Assembly: GCF_017795885.1 (NCBI RefSeq)
Contig: NZ_CP059297.1
Coordinates: 1,617,001 to 1,681,000 of the forward strand
DNA: 64,000 bases
From: Brevundimonas sp. AJA228-03
GTDB lineage: Bacteria > Pseudomonadota > Alphaproteobacteria > Caulobacterales > Caulobacteraceae
Reading direction: 5' to 3'
This document shows positions 1 through 8,121 of this stretch, in pieces. The notes under the pieces are model-generated. The model was not told the origin of the DNA. It did no database searches and saw only the letters and a program-made list of their open reading frames with translations. The translations under genes were made by a program, and so were the position numbers. Each line of letters starts with the position of its first letter. Within the stretch, counting starts at the first letter, position 1.

Positions 1-441
1 ATCCACCACTGCATGCGGGTGATCGGCGCTGCGGAAAAGGCGCTGGAGCTGATGTGCCAGCGGTTGCTCAACCGCACCGCCTTCAGAAAGACCCTGTCCG
101 AACATTCGGTCTGGGAACAGCGCGTCGGAGAGGCCCGCACCAATATCGAGATGTGCCGCCTGATGGTGCTGAAGGCCGCCTGGATGATGGACAATGGCGG
201 GGCCAAGAACGCGAAGTCCGAGATCGCCCAGATCAAGGTCGCAGCCCCCAGGATGGCGCTGCAGATCATCGACGACGCCATCCAGGCGTTCGGCGGCGCG
301 GGCGTCTCGGGCGACACTCCTCTGGCCGAGATGTATGCAGCCGTCCGCACCCTTCGCCTCGCGGACGGTCCGGATGAGGTGCACAATCGCACGATCGCCC
401 GGCTGGAATACGCCAGACACGGTGGTCGTCCGGTCCGGTAG
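1..441 (+). CDS. Acyl-CoA dehydrogenase, C-terminal part (truncated by window start)
   Basis: The reading frame is open from the first base and ends at a TAG at 439-441, giving the last 146 residues of a longer protein. The all-helical C-terminal domain of FAD acyl-CoA dehydrogenases is recognisable: 'HHCMRVIGAAEKALELM' near the left edge, a 'QIIDDAIQAFGGAG' helix-turn, and the family tail 'RLADGPDEVH' with an Arg/His-rich end. This resembles the ACAD10/ACAD11-like group acting on medium/long-chain or branched acyl-CoAs, but the substrate cannot be decided without the N-terminal half. The flavin and catalytic-base regions lie outside the window. Confidence 0.85.
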   Translation: MHHCMRVIGAAEKALELMCQRLLNRTAFRKTLSEHSVWEQRVGEARTNIEMCRLMVLKAAWMMDNGGAKNAKSEIAQIKVAAPRMALQIIDDAIQAFGGAGVSGDTPLAEMYAAVRTLRLADGPDEVHNRTIARLEYARHGGRPVR

Positions 442-569
442 GGGGTTGACAGCAGGCGTCGGCCACGGCGTCTGCGGCCTCTCGTTCCGGCAACGAAACC
501 GGACCGACCGTGTTAGCGTAAGCTCGGACGGCCAGCGCGGCCGTCCAGCGCCCCACGGAGCAGGGTCCG

Positions 570-2729
570 ATGACGTCTTCACCCCGGATCGCGGCTCGCG
601 ACAATGACGACGTCCAGCGCTTCCGGGCCGTAAGGGCGGCCATGCCCGCGCTGGCCGAGGGCCTGTCGGTGGAGGATCTGACCGCCCAGTCCATGCCGGA
701 CGCCAGCCCGTCCAAATGGCATCTGGCGCATACCAGCTGGTTCTTCGAGGCGATGATTCTGGCGGCTGACCCGGATTATGTGCCGGTCGATGGCCGGCTG
801 CAGCCGCTGTTCAATTCCTACTACGAGAGCCTCGGTCGGCGGGTCGAACGCGGCGAGCGCGGGCTGATGACGCGTCCGTCGCTGGACGACGTCATGGCCT
901 ATCGGGGCGAGATCGACCGCCGCATGGAGGCGCGGCTGGAGGCTGGCCTGGGCGGCGATATGGATCGCTATCTGTTCGTGCTGGGCCTGCATCACGACCA
1001 GCAGCACCAGGAGCTGTTCCTGATGGATCTGCTGCACCTGATGTCACGGTCTCCGCTGGACCCGGCAGCCTGTCCGGTGGAGCCGCGTCCCGGTGGGCCG
1101 ATGCAGTCGGCACGCGGCGGGACCACGCGCTTCGAGGGCGGGCTGGTCGATATCGGTCACGACGGCCGGGGGTTCGCCTTCGACAATGAGGGGCCTCGAC
1201 ACCGCGTGTGGCTGGAGCCGTTCCTGCTCGACCACGACCTGGTCACCAACGGCCAGTGGATGGCCTTCATGGCCGACGGCGGATATCGCCGCGCGGAACA
1301 CTGGCTGGCCGACGGCTGGGCCACGGTGAAGGCCGAGGGCTGGACCGCGCCGCTCTATTGGCGTGAGGACGACGGTGTCTGGACCGTGCTGGGACTGACG
1401 GGGCGCGCGCCGGTCAATCCGGATGCCCCGGTCCGTCATATCAGCGCCTACGAGGCCGAGGCCTTCGCGGCCTGGTCGGGCCGGCGCCTGCCGACCGAGG
1501 CCGAGTGGGAAAGCGCCGTCACCACCGCGCCGGACGTGTTCTCGAACCTGTTCAACGAGGTCTGGCAACATACCTCCAGCGCCTACGCCCCCTATCCGGG
1601 GTTTCGCCCGACCGAGGGCACGGCGTCGGAATACAACGGGAAATTCATGGCCAATCAGCGCGTGCTGAGGGGCGGCAGCCTGGCCACGCCGCCGGGACAT
1701 GCCCGGGCGACCTACCGCAACTTCTTCTATCCGCAGCAGAGGTGGGCCTTCATGGGCTTGAGACTGGCGGCCGACGCGCCCGCCGCAAGACGACCCCGCA
1801 TCGAGGACGTCGAGACCGCGCGCTTCCGCGCCGAACTGATCGCGGGCTTGTCCCGGCCGCAGAAGGCGGTCTCTCCCAAATGGTTCTACGACGCCGCAGG
1901 CTCGGACCTGTTCGAGGACATCACCCGACTGCCGGAATACTATCCCACACGCCAGGAAGCGGCCCTGCTGAAGATCATGGCACCCCGGCTGACAGCGGGC
2001 TTTGGCGACAATGCCGTCCTGGTCGAGTTCGGCTCGGGGGCCAGCGAGAAGACGCGCATTCTGCTGGATGCCGCTCCGAACCTGTCGACCTACCTGCCCA
2101 TCGACATCAGCCCCGATGCGCTGAACGCAGCGGCCGGGCGGATATCGCAGTCCTATCCCGATATCGAGGTCGTGCCGGTTGTCGGCGACTTTCTGACCCT
2201 GCCGCCGCTGCCGGAGCTGGGACGCGGTCGACGCATCGGGTTCTTTCCCGGCTCGACCATCGGCAATCTGGAACCGCAGCAGGCGATCGCCTTTCTGGCC
2301 AATGCCCGCGACCGTCTGGGGCCCGGCGCCCTGTTCATCCTGGGCGTCGATCTGGTCAAGAACGCCGATCTGCTGATCGCGGCCTATGACGACGCCCAGG
2401 GCGTGACCGCGGCGTTCAACATGAACCTGTTGTTGCGCGCCAACCGTGAGCTCGGGGCCGACTTCGACCTGACCGGCTTTCGTCACCGTGCCATCTGGAA
2501 CGCGGAACGGTCGCGCATGGAGATGCATCTGGAGGCGACCCGCGATCAGACCGTGCGCATCGGGGACCGCAGCTTCGACTTCGTGTCGGGCGAAACGATC
2601 CATACCGAGAGCTCGGGCAAGTTCACCCGGGACAGCGTGTCGTCCATGGCGACAGCGGCGGGATGGACCGTGCAGGCCTTCGAGGTCAGCGACGAACCCT
2701 CGGTCGCGATCGCCCTGCTTTCGAACTGA
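570..2729 (+). CDS. egtBD: Fused EgtB-EgtD: ergothioneine sulfoxide synthase plus histidine N-alpha-methyltransferase
   Basis: This is a 719-residue single chain. Residues about 1-160 form a DinB-type four-helix domain with the non-haem iron ligands expected for EgtB: His54 in 'WHLAHTSWFFE', and His142 and His146 in 'HHDQQHQE'. Residues about 185-400 are the FGE-sulfatase-like domain ('RVLRGGSLATPP', ending 'FMGLRLAADAP'). After a short linker, residues about 410-719 are a complete EgtD: 'LPEYYPTRQE', the SAM loop 'VEFGSGAS' near 485, 'PGSTIGNLEP', and the histidine-binding 'HTESSGKF' near 678. EgtD makes hercynine from histidine; EgtB joins it to a thiol to give the sulfoxide precursor. No C-S lyase (EgtE) or EgtC is nearby. 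The order is the reverse of fungal Egt1 (EgtD first). A GGAG lies 10 bases before the ATG. Confidence 0.9.
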   Translation: MTSSPRIAARDNDDVQRFRAVRAAMPALAEGLSVEDLTAQSMPDASPSKWHLAHTSWFFEAMILAADPDYVPVDGRLQPLFNSYYESLGRRVERGERGLMTRPSLDDVMAYRGEIDRRMEARLEAGLGGDMDRYLFVLGLHHDQQHQELFLMDLLHLMSRSPLDPAACPVEPRPGGPMQSARGGTTRFEGGLVDIGHDGRGFAFDNEGPRHRVWLEPFLLDHDLVTNGQWMAFMADGGYRRAEHWLADGWATVKAEGWTAPLYWREDDGVWTVLGLTGRAPVNPDAPVRHISAYEAEAFAAWSGRRLPTEAEWESAVTTAPDVFSNLFNEVWQHTSSAYAPYPGFRPTEGTASEYNGKFMANQRVLRGGSLATPPGHARATYRNFFYPQQRWAFMGLRLAADAPAARRPRIEDVETARFRAELIAGLSRPQKAVSPKWFYDAAGSDLFEDITRLPEYYPTRQEAALLKIMAPRLTAGFGDNAVLVEFGSGASEKTRILLDAAPNLSTYLPIDISPDALNAAAGRISQSYPDIEVVPVVGDFLTLPPLPELGRGRRIGFFPGSTIGNLEPQQAIAFLANARDRLGPGALFILGVDLVKNADLLIAAYDDAQGVTAAFNMNLLLRANRELGADFDLTGFRHRAIWNAERSRMEMHLEATRDQTVRIGDRSFDFVSGETIHTESSGKFTRDSVSSMATAAGWTVQAFEVSDEPSVAIALLSN

Positions 2730-2741
2730 GCGAAAGTCGCA

Positions 2742-2774
2742 AAAAGGCGGCCGGTGATCCACCGGCCGCCTTTT
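2742..2774. terminator. Bidirectional Rho-independent terminator
   Basis: A perfect 15-bp inverted repeat with a 3-base loop (arms 2742-2756 and 2760-2774). The outermost pairs are A4/T4, so each strand has a run of U after a GC-rich stem. It sits between the convergent egtBD and the KGG-repeat gene and should stop transcription from both sides. Confidence 0.9.
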
Positions 2775-2794
2775 CCATGTCTTCTGCGAAGCGG

Positions 2795-3022
2795 CTATTC
2801 CGCCTGGGCCTCGTCGTCGTCGGGACGACGGGTACCGTGCGAGGCCTCGCCGCCCTTGCGGCCGGCCTGGGCGGCCAGACTGCGATCCTGGGAAAAGCTG
2901 CGCTTCTCGCTGGGAACGCTGGCACCGCCCTTGCGGGCGATCTCGCGTTGGCGCTCCGGATCCATGGAGGCGAAGCCCCGTTTGGACACGCCGGACGGGC
3001 GGGTTGACGGACCCTGGGCCAT
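2795..3022 (-). CDS. KGG-repeat stress-induced small protein
   Basis: A 75-residue hydrophilic protein with two copies of the KGG motif ('ARKGGASVP' and 'AGRKGGEASHG') and the family sequence 'RGFASMDPERQREIARKGG'. This is the family of E. coli YciG/YmdF and fungal conidiation protein Con-10, which are abundant, disordered proteins linked to general stress and stationary phase; the biochemical role is not known. It ends at the bidirectional terminator it shares with egtBD. Its neighbours (a 48-residue peptide and a DUF883-like protein) are also of stress type, which suggests a small general-stress patch. Confidence 0.85.
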   Translation of the reverse strand: MAQGPSTRPSGVSKRGFASMDPERQREIARKGGASVPSEKRSFSQDRSLAAQAGRKGGEASHGTRRPDDDEAQAE

Positions 3023-3120
3023 TCTGAACGTCCTCTACTGTCTCTGGGCTGACGGTTGAACAGCTAACCCGACCGGACGGCCAAGGTTCCCAAAGGGCCG
3101 CGATTCCAAGCCCGTGCGAA

Positions 3121-3267
3121 TCAGATGGCACCGGGACGGTCGAAGTCGCCGTCATTGTCGCCGGGCTGGTGCGGGACCTCGTCGGGCGTTCCGGCGGGAT
3201 CGATTTCAGGCTGGACCGGGACCGGGTCCATCGGCGGGATCTCGGGTTGCGGGGTCGGGTCTGTCAT
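3121..3267 (-). CDS. Small acidic, proline-rich protein (48 aa)
   Basis: ATG at 3265-3267 (minus strand), TGA at 3121-3123. The product begins 'MTDPTPQPEIPPMDPVPVQ' and ends 'GDNDGDFDRPGAI'; it is rich in Pro, Asp and Glu with no hydrophobic segment and is probably unstructured. A strong GGAGGA sits six bases before the ATG, which is the main reason to call it real. I do not recognise a family. It lies between a KGG-repeat protein and a DUF883-like protein, so a stress-associated role is possible but is inference only. Confidence 0.6.
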   Translation of the reverse strand: MTDPTPQPEIPPMDPVPVQPEIDPAGTPDEVPHQPGDNDGDFDRPGAI

Positions 3268-3363
3268 GCGCGGTCCTCCGGGGCCGGAAGCGGCCTGTCA
3301 TGGGAACCGCGTCGAGCGCCTCGGGTTCATTGCCGCAGGATCAAACCTGCTTGAGGACGACCC

Positions 3364-3654
3364 ATGACCGACATCCAGTCCAACCCGACGATCGACGACA
3401 TTGTCGAGGACGTGGACCGCGAGCGCGCCCGCCCGGACGGCTCAGGCGACCGCTGGAGCGAGGGCGGCGAGACCCGTTCGTTCGCCCGTGATCAGGGCCT
3501 GCGTGACGCGGTCCGCAGCGACATCGAGTCCGGTCGCGACTGGGCGCGCCGGCAGGCAGCCCGGGCGCGGGGCCGGATCGAGGAAGAGCCGCTGAAAGCC
3601 ACGCTCTATGCCCTCGGCATCGGTGTGCTGATCGGCGTGCTCTTGCGTCGGTAG
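3364..3654 (+). CDS. DUF883-like (ElaB/YqjD type) tail-anchored protein
   Basis: A 96-residue protein with a charged, probably helical N-terminal three quarters ('DIESGRDWARRQAARARG') followed by one C-terminal membrane segment, 'LYALGIGVLIGVLLRR', ending in the Arg-Arg typical of DUF883 proteins. Family members ElaB, YgaM and YqjD are C-tail-anchored inner-membrane proteins that can associate with ribosomes in stationary phase; that role is not shown here. It converges on the MBL-fold hydrolase gene with a gap of only three bases. Confidence 0.75.
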   Translation: MTDIQSNPTIDDIVEDVDRERARPDGSGDRWSEGGETRSFARDQGLRDAVRSDIESGRDWARRQAARARGRIEEEPLKATLYALGIGVLIGVLLRR

Positions 3655-3657
3655 CCG

Positions 3658-4359
3658 TCAGGCCGGGCCGGATGCCGCCCGCACAGGCCGCGTTCCGGTC
3701 AGGGCGGCGTCGGACACGAAGGGATTGGTCCGCCGCTCCTCGCCCAGCGTCGAGATGGGTCCGTGGCCGGGGACGAAGGTGACGTCGTCGCCCAGCGGCC
3801 ACAGCTTCTCCACGATGGACCGTACGAGGGCGTCCGGGTCGCTCTGCGGGAAATCGGTGCGTCCGACGGAGCCCTTGAACAGCACATCGCCGACCTGGGC
3901 GAAGCGGGCGGCCGCGTTGTAAAAGATGACATGGCCCGGGGTGTGTCCCGGGCAGTGGCGAACGTCCCAGTTCGTCTCGCCCAGGGTGACGACGTCTCCG
4001 TCGTCCAGCCAGCGCGTCGGGACGAAGCTGCGCGCTTCCGGCAGGCCGTACATCTGTCCCTGTCCCGGGATGCCGTCGATCCAGAACTGGTCAGCGGGGT
4101 GCGGCCCCACGATGGGCGCGCCCGACTTTTCGGCCATCTCCGCCGCACCCCCGGCATGATCCAGATGGCCATGGGTGATCCAGATCTGCTCCAGCGTCAG
4201 GCCGCGACGCGCGACCTCGCCCAGCACGATATCGACACTGCCGCCCGGATCGATCACGGCCGCCCTCATTGTCGCCGTGCACCAGACGGTCGTGCAGTTC
4301 TGTTGCAGGGGGGTGACCGGGGTCACGAAGACACCGACGGGGGAGGGGGGCTGGGTCAT
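3658..4359 (-). CDS. MBL-fold metallo-hydrolase (GloB/YcbL-like)
   Basis: A 233-residue metallo-beta-lactamase-fold hydrolase. The dinuclear metal site is visible: T-H-x-H-x-D-H at residues 62-68 ('THGHLDH'), a later His in 'HCPGHTPGH', the bridging Asp in 'QVGDVLFKGSVGRTD', and a last His in 'FVPGHGP'. The 'VGRTDFP' signature and short length fit the glyoxalase II-like/YcbL group, which hydrolyses thioesters such as S-lactoylglutathione; the substrate is not decided. I chose the internal ATG at 4359 ('MTQPPSPVG'); an in-frame start 72 bases upstream would add a non-conserved, basic leader reaching into the region before tig. Confidence 0.85.
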   Translation of the reverse strand: MTQPPSPVGVFVTPVTPLQQNCTTVWCTATMRAAVIDPGGSVDIVLGEVARRGLTLEQIWITHGHLDHAGGAAEMAEKSGAPIVGPHPADQFWIDGIPGQGQMYGLPEARSFVPTRWLDDGDVVTLGETNWDVRHCPGHTPGHVIFYNAAARFAQVGDVLFKGSVGRTDFPQSDPDALVRSIVEKLWPLGDDVTFVPGHGPISTLGEERRTNPFVSDAALTGTRPVRAASGPA

Positions 4360-4538
4360 GGCCGAGAGATAGCGAAGCGTGCCGCCTTGCGAAACCGCCT
4401 TCGCGTTGACCTTTGGCGTCCCTCTCGACATAAGGGCGGGCTTCGAGGTGCCGCTCCGACAGGGGCGGCCCTTTCTGCTTTACCCATCCCTGCGCGCGCA
4501 CCGTTCAGATGTGCCGCCCCAGAGCGTCAGATTCCGCC

Positions 4539-5882
4539 ATGCAAGTCGTCGAAAAGTCCACCGAAGGTCTGAGCCGCGTCATCACCGTGACCGTGCCCGC
4601 CACCGAGCTGAGCGCCAAGCTGGACGCCAGGCTGGCCGAGTTCGCGCCGAAGATGAAGCTGAAGGGCTTCCGTCCCGGCAAGGTGCCGGTCTCGCACGTG
4701 CGCAAGACCTATGGCCGCGAAATGATGGGCGAGATCGTCAACGACACGATCAACGAGACCAGCCAGAGGGCGCTTGACGAGATCAAGGTGCGCCCCGCCG
4801 CCCCGGCCGACATGAAGCTGACCTCGGACATGGACAAGGTCCTGGCCGGGTCCGACGACCTCGCCTACGAAATGGCGGTGGAAGTCATGCCGGAATTCAC
4901 CCCGGTCGACCCGAAGACCCTGAAGCTGGAGCGCCCGACCTATGAGGCGTCCGATGCCGATCTGGACGAGGCCCTGACCGAACTGGCCGGACAGGCCAAG
5001 AACTATGTGGACAAGAAGGGCAAGGCCGCGAAGGCCGCCGACGGTGACCAGCTGACCATCGACTTCCTGGGCAAGCTGGACGGCGAGCCCTTCGAGGGCG
5101 GCACCGCCGAGGACGCGGACCTGGTGATCGGATCCAACCGCTTCATCCCCGGTTTCGAAGAGCAGCTGAAGGGGGCCAAGGTCGGCGAGGAGAAGACCAT
5201 CGAGGTCACCTTCCCCGCTGACTATCAGGCGGCGAACCTGGCCGGGAAGCTGGCGACGTTCGACGTCAAGGTGAAGGCCATCAAGGCCGAGGCCCCCGCC
5301 GTCGTCGATGAGGACTTCGCCAAACGTATCGGGCTGGAAAGCCTCGACAAGCTGAAGGAACTGCTGCGCAACAACCTGAACCAGCAGTATGCCGGTCAGG
5401 CGCGCTTCAAGCTGAAGCGCGGCCTGCTGGACGTTCTGGATGCCGCCCACAGCTTCGACCTGCCGCCCAGGATGGTCGATGCCGAGTTCGACGGCATCTG
5501 GCAACAGGTCGAGGCCGACAAGGCGGCCGGCAACCTGCCCGAGGAAGATGCGAAGAAGTCCGACAAGGACCTGAAAGCCGAATACCGCAAGATCGCCGAG
5601 CGCCGCGTGCGCCTGGGTCTGGTGCTGGCCGAGATCGGCCGCGCCAACAACGTCGGCGTGACGGACCAGGAACTGAACAACGCCATCATGGCCGAGGCCC
5701 GCAACTATCCGGGTCAGGAGCGTCAGGTGCTGGACTTCTATCGCCAGAACCCCAACGCCGCCGCCTCGATGCGCGCGCCGATCTACGAGGAAAAGGTCTG
5801 CGAACTGATCTACCGCCTGGCTGACGTGACCGACACGCCGATCACGAAGGAAGACCTGCTCAAGGACGAAGACGAGGGCTGA
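4539..5882 (+). CDS. tig: Trigger factor, ribosome-associated chaperone and prolyl isomerase
   Basis: A 447-residue protein matching full-length trigger factor. The N-terminal ribosome-docking domain carries the signature 'GFRPGKVP' (about residues 45-52), followed by the FKBP-type PPIase domain ('DGDQLTIDFLGKLDGEPF', about residues 165-185) and the helical C-terminal chaperone domain. It binds nascent chains at the ribosome exit tunnel. I start it at 'MQVVEKSTEG'; an in-frame ATG ten codons earlier adds residues without homology. It opens the conserved alphaproteobacterial order tig-clpP-clpX-lon. Confidence 0.97.
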   Translation: MQVVEKSTEGLSRVITVTVPATELSAKLDARLAEFAPKMKLKGFRPGKVPVSHVRKTYGREMMGEIVNDTINETSQRALDEIKVRPAAPADMKLTSDMDKVLAGSDDLAYEMAVEVMPEFTPVDPKTLKLERPTYEASDADLDEALTELAGQAKNYVDKKGKAAKAADGDQLTIDFLGKLDGEPFEGGTAEDADLVIGSNRFIPGFEEQLKGAKVGEEKTIEVTFPADYQAANLAGKLATFDVKVKAIKAEAPAVVDEDFAKRIGLESLDKLKELLRNNLNQQYAGQARFKLKRGLLDVLDAAHSFDLPPRMVDAEFDGIWQQVEADKAAGNLPEEDAKKSDKDLKAEYRKIAERRVRLGLVLAEIGRANNVGVTDQELNNAIMAEARNYPGQERQVLDFYRQNPNAAASMRAPIYEEKVCELIYRLADVTDTPITKEDLLKDEDEG

Positions 5883-5890
5883 CGACAAAA

Positions 5891-5914
5891 CCGCGCGTCG
5901 CGACGGGCGCGCGG
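5891..5914 (+). terminator. GC hairpin after tig (weak terminator candidate)
   Basis: CCGCGCG (5891-5897) pairs with CGCGCGG (5908-5914), about ten bases after the tig stop codon. There is no U-tract, so it may stabilise the mRNA 3' end or act with Rho rather than terminate by itself. Confidence 0.4.
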
Positions 5915-6012
5915 CAGTGTTGCGGCCCGGTATCGCGGCCGAAACAACCCTGCCCTGACCCGAACACGATTCGCGACGAAGGTTTCCCGAGGATGAGATC
6001 GGGAGGATTTTC

Positions 6013-6906
6013 ATGCTGATCGGATTGGTCGCCGCCCTGGCATTGGGATCAGGTCAGGCTCGGGATCCGGCGCCGACAATCCTGAGCGACATCATCGTCA
6101 ATGCGCCGCCGAACGAGGCGAGAGCGCTCGGCTTCATCGACCGGGTCGCGGCCCCACCCAGCGGACGTCGATTGGCCCGGTGGGAGCGCAGCCTGTGCGT
6201 CAGCGTCGCCGGCCTCGACGCCGCCTATGCCCAGTTCATCGTCGATCGGGTCACGGCCGTCGGCGCGTCCGTCGGACTCGATCCCGGGCAGGCAGGCTGC
6301 AGGCCGGACGTTCTCATCATCTTTACGGCCGATCCGGATGCGGCGGCCGGCCGGCTGATCGACGAGGACCTGGAGACCTTCCGGCCCGTACGCTATGGCG
6401 CGACCGACCGGGGCGAGGCCGCGCTGGAGCAGTTTCAACACTCCGATGCGCCGGTTCGCTGGTGGCATGTCAGCGCACCGGTCAGCATCCTGACCGGCGA
6501 GGTGATGATGGGCATGGAAGACGGCCCTGCCATCATGAACGCGCCGAACGCCTCGCGCATCGGTGCCAGCACGCGGGAAGCCCTTCAGCGGGCCATCATC
6601 ATCGTTGATGCCAACCAGATCCGCCAGGTCTCGTTCGGTGCTCTCGGCGAATACCTCGGCGTGGTGACCCTGGCCCAGGTCGAGCCGGGGGCCGACCTGA
6701 CCGGCTATCAGAGCGTGCTGAACCTGTTCGCGGGGTCGCCCGGACAGCGGATCACCGATTGGGACCAGTCCTATCTGCAGGCCCTGTATCGCGCGCGAGG
6801 CGATCAGCTCCGGTACGTCCAGCAGGCCACCGACATCGCCGAACGGATGGCCGAACGCGCGATGCGGTCCGGTACGATGCCGGATTCGGGCGAATCCCGC
6901 GACTGA
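6013..6906 (+). CDS. Secreted protein of unknown function
   Basis: A 297-residue protein that I do not recognise. The N-terminus 'MLIGLVAALALGSGQA' looks like a short signal peptide, so the product is probably periplasmic. Two cysteines ('RSLCVSVAG' and 'QAGCRPDVLI') could form a disulfide. The middle part alternates hydrophobic and polar stretches, and the C-terminal third has the motif 'FGALGEYLGVVTLAQVEP' followed by an Arg-rich helix. It lies between tig and clpP, and the roughly 98 bases to clpP hold a promoter-like sequence, so it need not be co-transcribed with clpP. Function: unknown. Confidence 0.7.
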   Translation: MLIGLVAALALGSGQARDPAPTILSDIIVNAPPNEARALGFIDRVAAPPSGRRLARWERSLCVSVAGLDAAYAQFIVDRVTAVGASVGLDPGQAGCRPDVLIIFTADPDAAAGRLIDEDLETFRPVRYGATDRGEAALEQFQHSDAPVRWWHVSAPVSILTGEVMMGMEDGPAIMNAPNASRIGASTREALQRAIIIVDANQIRQVSFGALGEYLGVVTLAQVEPGADLTGYQSVLNLFAGSPGQRITDWDQSYLQALYRARGDQLRYVQQATDIAERMAERAMRSGTMPDSGESRD

Positions 6907-6920
6907 TCGGATCGGCTCGC

Positions 6921-6949
6921 TTGCATAGGCGGTGCCCGGACGCGATATG
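6921..6949 (+). promoter_or_regulatory. Candidate clpP promoter
   Basis: TTGCAT at 6921-6926 and GATATG at 6944-6949 are separated by 17 bases, about 56 bases before the clpP ATG. The match to a sigma-70 consensus is moderate. CTTG at 6920-6923 could also be part of a sigma-32 -35 element. Confidence 0.35.
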
Positions 6950-7004
6950 CTGAAAGAACGGCGCGACGCCCGAGTCGCTGCCGACAGCATCCGAGAAGGC
7001 CTGA

Positions 7005-7646
7005 ATGCGCGATCCGATCGACTATCTGCAATCCAACCTCGTCCCCATGGTCGTGGAGCAATCCAGCCGGGGCGAACGGGCGTTCGACATTTTCTCGCGT
7101 CTGCTGCGCGAGCGGATCATCTTCCTGACCGGCCCGTTCGAGGACGGCATGGCCAGCCTGATCTGCGCCCAGCTGCTGTTCCTGGAATCGGAGAATCCGA
7201 AGAAGGAAATCAGCATGTACATCAACAGCCCCGGCGGTCAGGTGACCTCGGCGCTCGCGATCTACGACACCATGCAGTACATCAAGTCGCCGGTCTCGAC
7301 CGTGGTCATGGGCATGGCCGCCTCGGCTGGCTCGCTGATCCTGACAGCTGGCCAGGCGGGTCAGCGCATCGCCCTGCCGAACGCGCGCATCATGGTCCAC
7401 CAGCCTTCGGGCGGGTTCCGGGGTCAGGCCTCGGACATCGAACTGCACGCTGCCGACATCCGCTACACCAAGCGGCGGCTGAACGAGATTTACGTCCACC
7501 ACACCGGCCGGACCTATGAAGAGGTCGAGAAAACCCTCGACCGCGACCACTTCATGGACGCCGAGGCCGCAAAGGAATGGGGCATCGTCGACCACGTCTA
7601 CGACAAGCGCGATCAGGCCGATGCGGACGGCGTCAAGACCGTCTGA
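7005..7646 (+). CDS. clpP: ATP-dependent Clp protease proteolytic subunit
   Basis: A 213-residue ClpP. The serine-protease triad is in place: Ser107 in '[10 protein letters not shown]', His132 in 'MVHQPSGGF', and Asp181 in 'LDRDHFMDA'. The 'YINSPGG' oxyanion-region motif is also present. ClpP forms the tetradecameric chamber that works with ClpX (encoded about 1.3 kb downstream). In Caulobacter ClpXP degrades CtrA and is essential for the cell cycle. Uncommonly for alphaproteobacteria, two other genes and a large palindromic repeat separate it from clpX. Confidence 0.98.
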   Translation: MRDPIDYLQSNLVPMVVEQSSRGERAFDIFSRLLRERIIFLTGPFEDGMASLICAQLLFLESENPKKEISMYINSPGGQVTSALAIYDTMQYIKSPVSTVVMGMAASAGSLILTAGQAGQRIALPNARIMVHQPSGGFRGQASDIELHAADIRYTKRRLNEIYVHHTGRTYEEVEKTLDRDHFMDAEAAKEWGIVDHVYDKRDQADADGVKTV

Positions 7647-7649
7647 TTT

Positions 7650-7791
7650 ATTCCTCCCCGTAGCTTAGCGCAGGGGGAGGGGGACCGCAGCGCCCCTGCG
7701 CGGCGGTGGAGGGGGCCAGCCGCAAAGACGGTGTGTGGGGTCAGCCCCGTCCACCCCTTCGTGGTCCCCCTCCCCCAGATGGGGGAGGAAT
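7650..7791. repeat. Palindromic intergenic repeat (142 bp)
   Basis: The ends are near-perfect inverted copies: ATTCCTCCCC at 7650-7659 against the complement at 7781-7791, and GGGGGAGGGGGACC (about 7672-7685) against GGTCCCCCTCCCCC (7763-7776). The interior also folds back on itself (GGTGGAGGGGG against CCCCGTCCACC). It would form a long hairpin in RNA. It resembles the dispersed G-rich/C-rich palindromes of Caulobacterales intergenic regions. The right arm contains the Shine-Dalgarno sequence of the following gene. Confidence 0.75.
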
Positions 7792-7795
7792 ACCC

Positions 7796-8116
7796 ATGCA
7801 ACACACACGAGACCTCAAGGGCGTCGTCACCGTCGACGGCGACGACTACGAATGGGAAGTCCGGCGCCAGCCCCAGCGCACCACGGGCAACGAATGGCAG
7901 GGCATCGGCATCGCGCTCAGGCTGGTCGATGGCCAGCGCGAGGCCCTGGTGCAGTTTCCCATGGTCATGCGGGCCAGCGGCATCCCGAACTTCGAGCGCC
8001 AGCGCATCAATGTCGAAAGCATCAGGAACGCGGTCGCCTCGGCCATCGCGGCCGGATGGAACCCGACATCACGCGGCAAGGTCGTGGTCTTCGACGTGGA
8101 CGCTGACGGCAACTGA
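7796..8116 (+). CDS. Conserved small protein of unknown function
   Basis: A 106-residue protein beginning 'MQHTRDLKGVVTVDGDDYE'. I see no signal peptide or membrane segment; the composition suggests a compact alpha/beta protein ('EWEVRRQPQ', 'VQFPMVMRASGIP', 'AIAAGWNP'). I do not recognise a named domain. The ATG at 7796 is preceded by GGGGAGGAATACCC, whose GGAGGA belongs to the right arm of the palindromic repeat, so translation probably depends on whether that hairpin is open. An upstream in-frame ATG at 7706 lies inside the repeat and is unlikely. Confidence 0.65.
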   Translation: MQHTRDLKGVVTVDGDDYEWEVRRQPQRTTGNEWQGIGIALRLVDGQREALVQFPMVMRASGIPNFERQRINVESIRNAVASAIAAGWNPTSRGKVVVFDVDADGN

Positions 8117-8121
8117 GGCGA

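Noticed and set aside
446..474. TTGACA at 446-451 as an egtBD promoter
   Set aside because: The -35 is perfect, but no acceptable -10 is found at 16-18 bases, so the promoter is not supported.
1044..3155. 703-codon open frame on the minus strand
   Set aside because: It is antisense to egtBD, composed of Arg/Gly/Pro-rich sequence typical of high-GC shadow frames, with no domain and no ribosome binding site.
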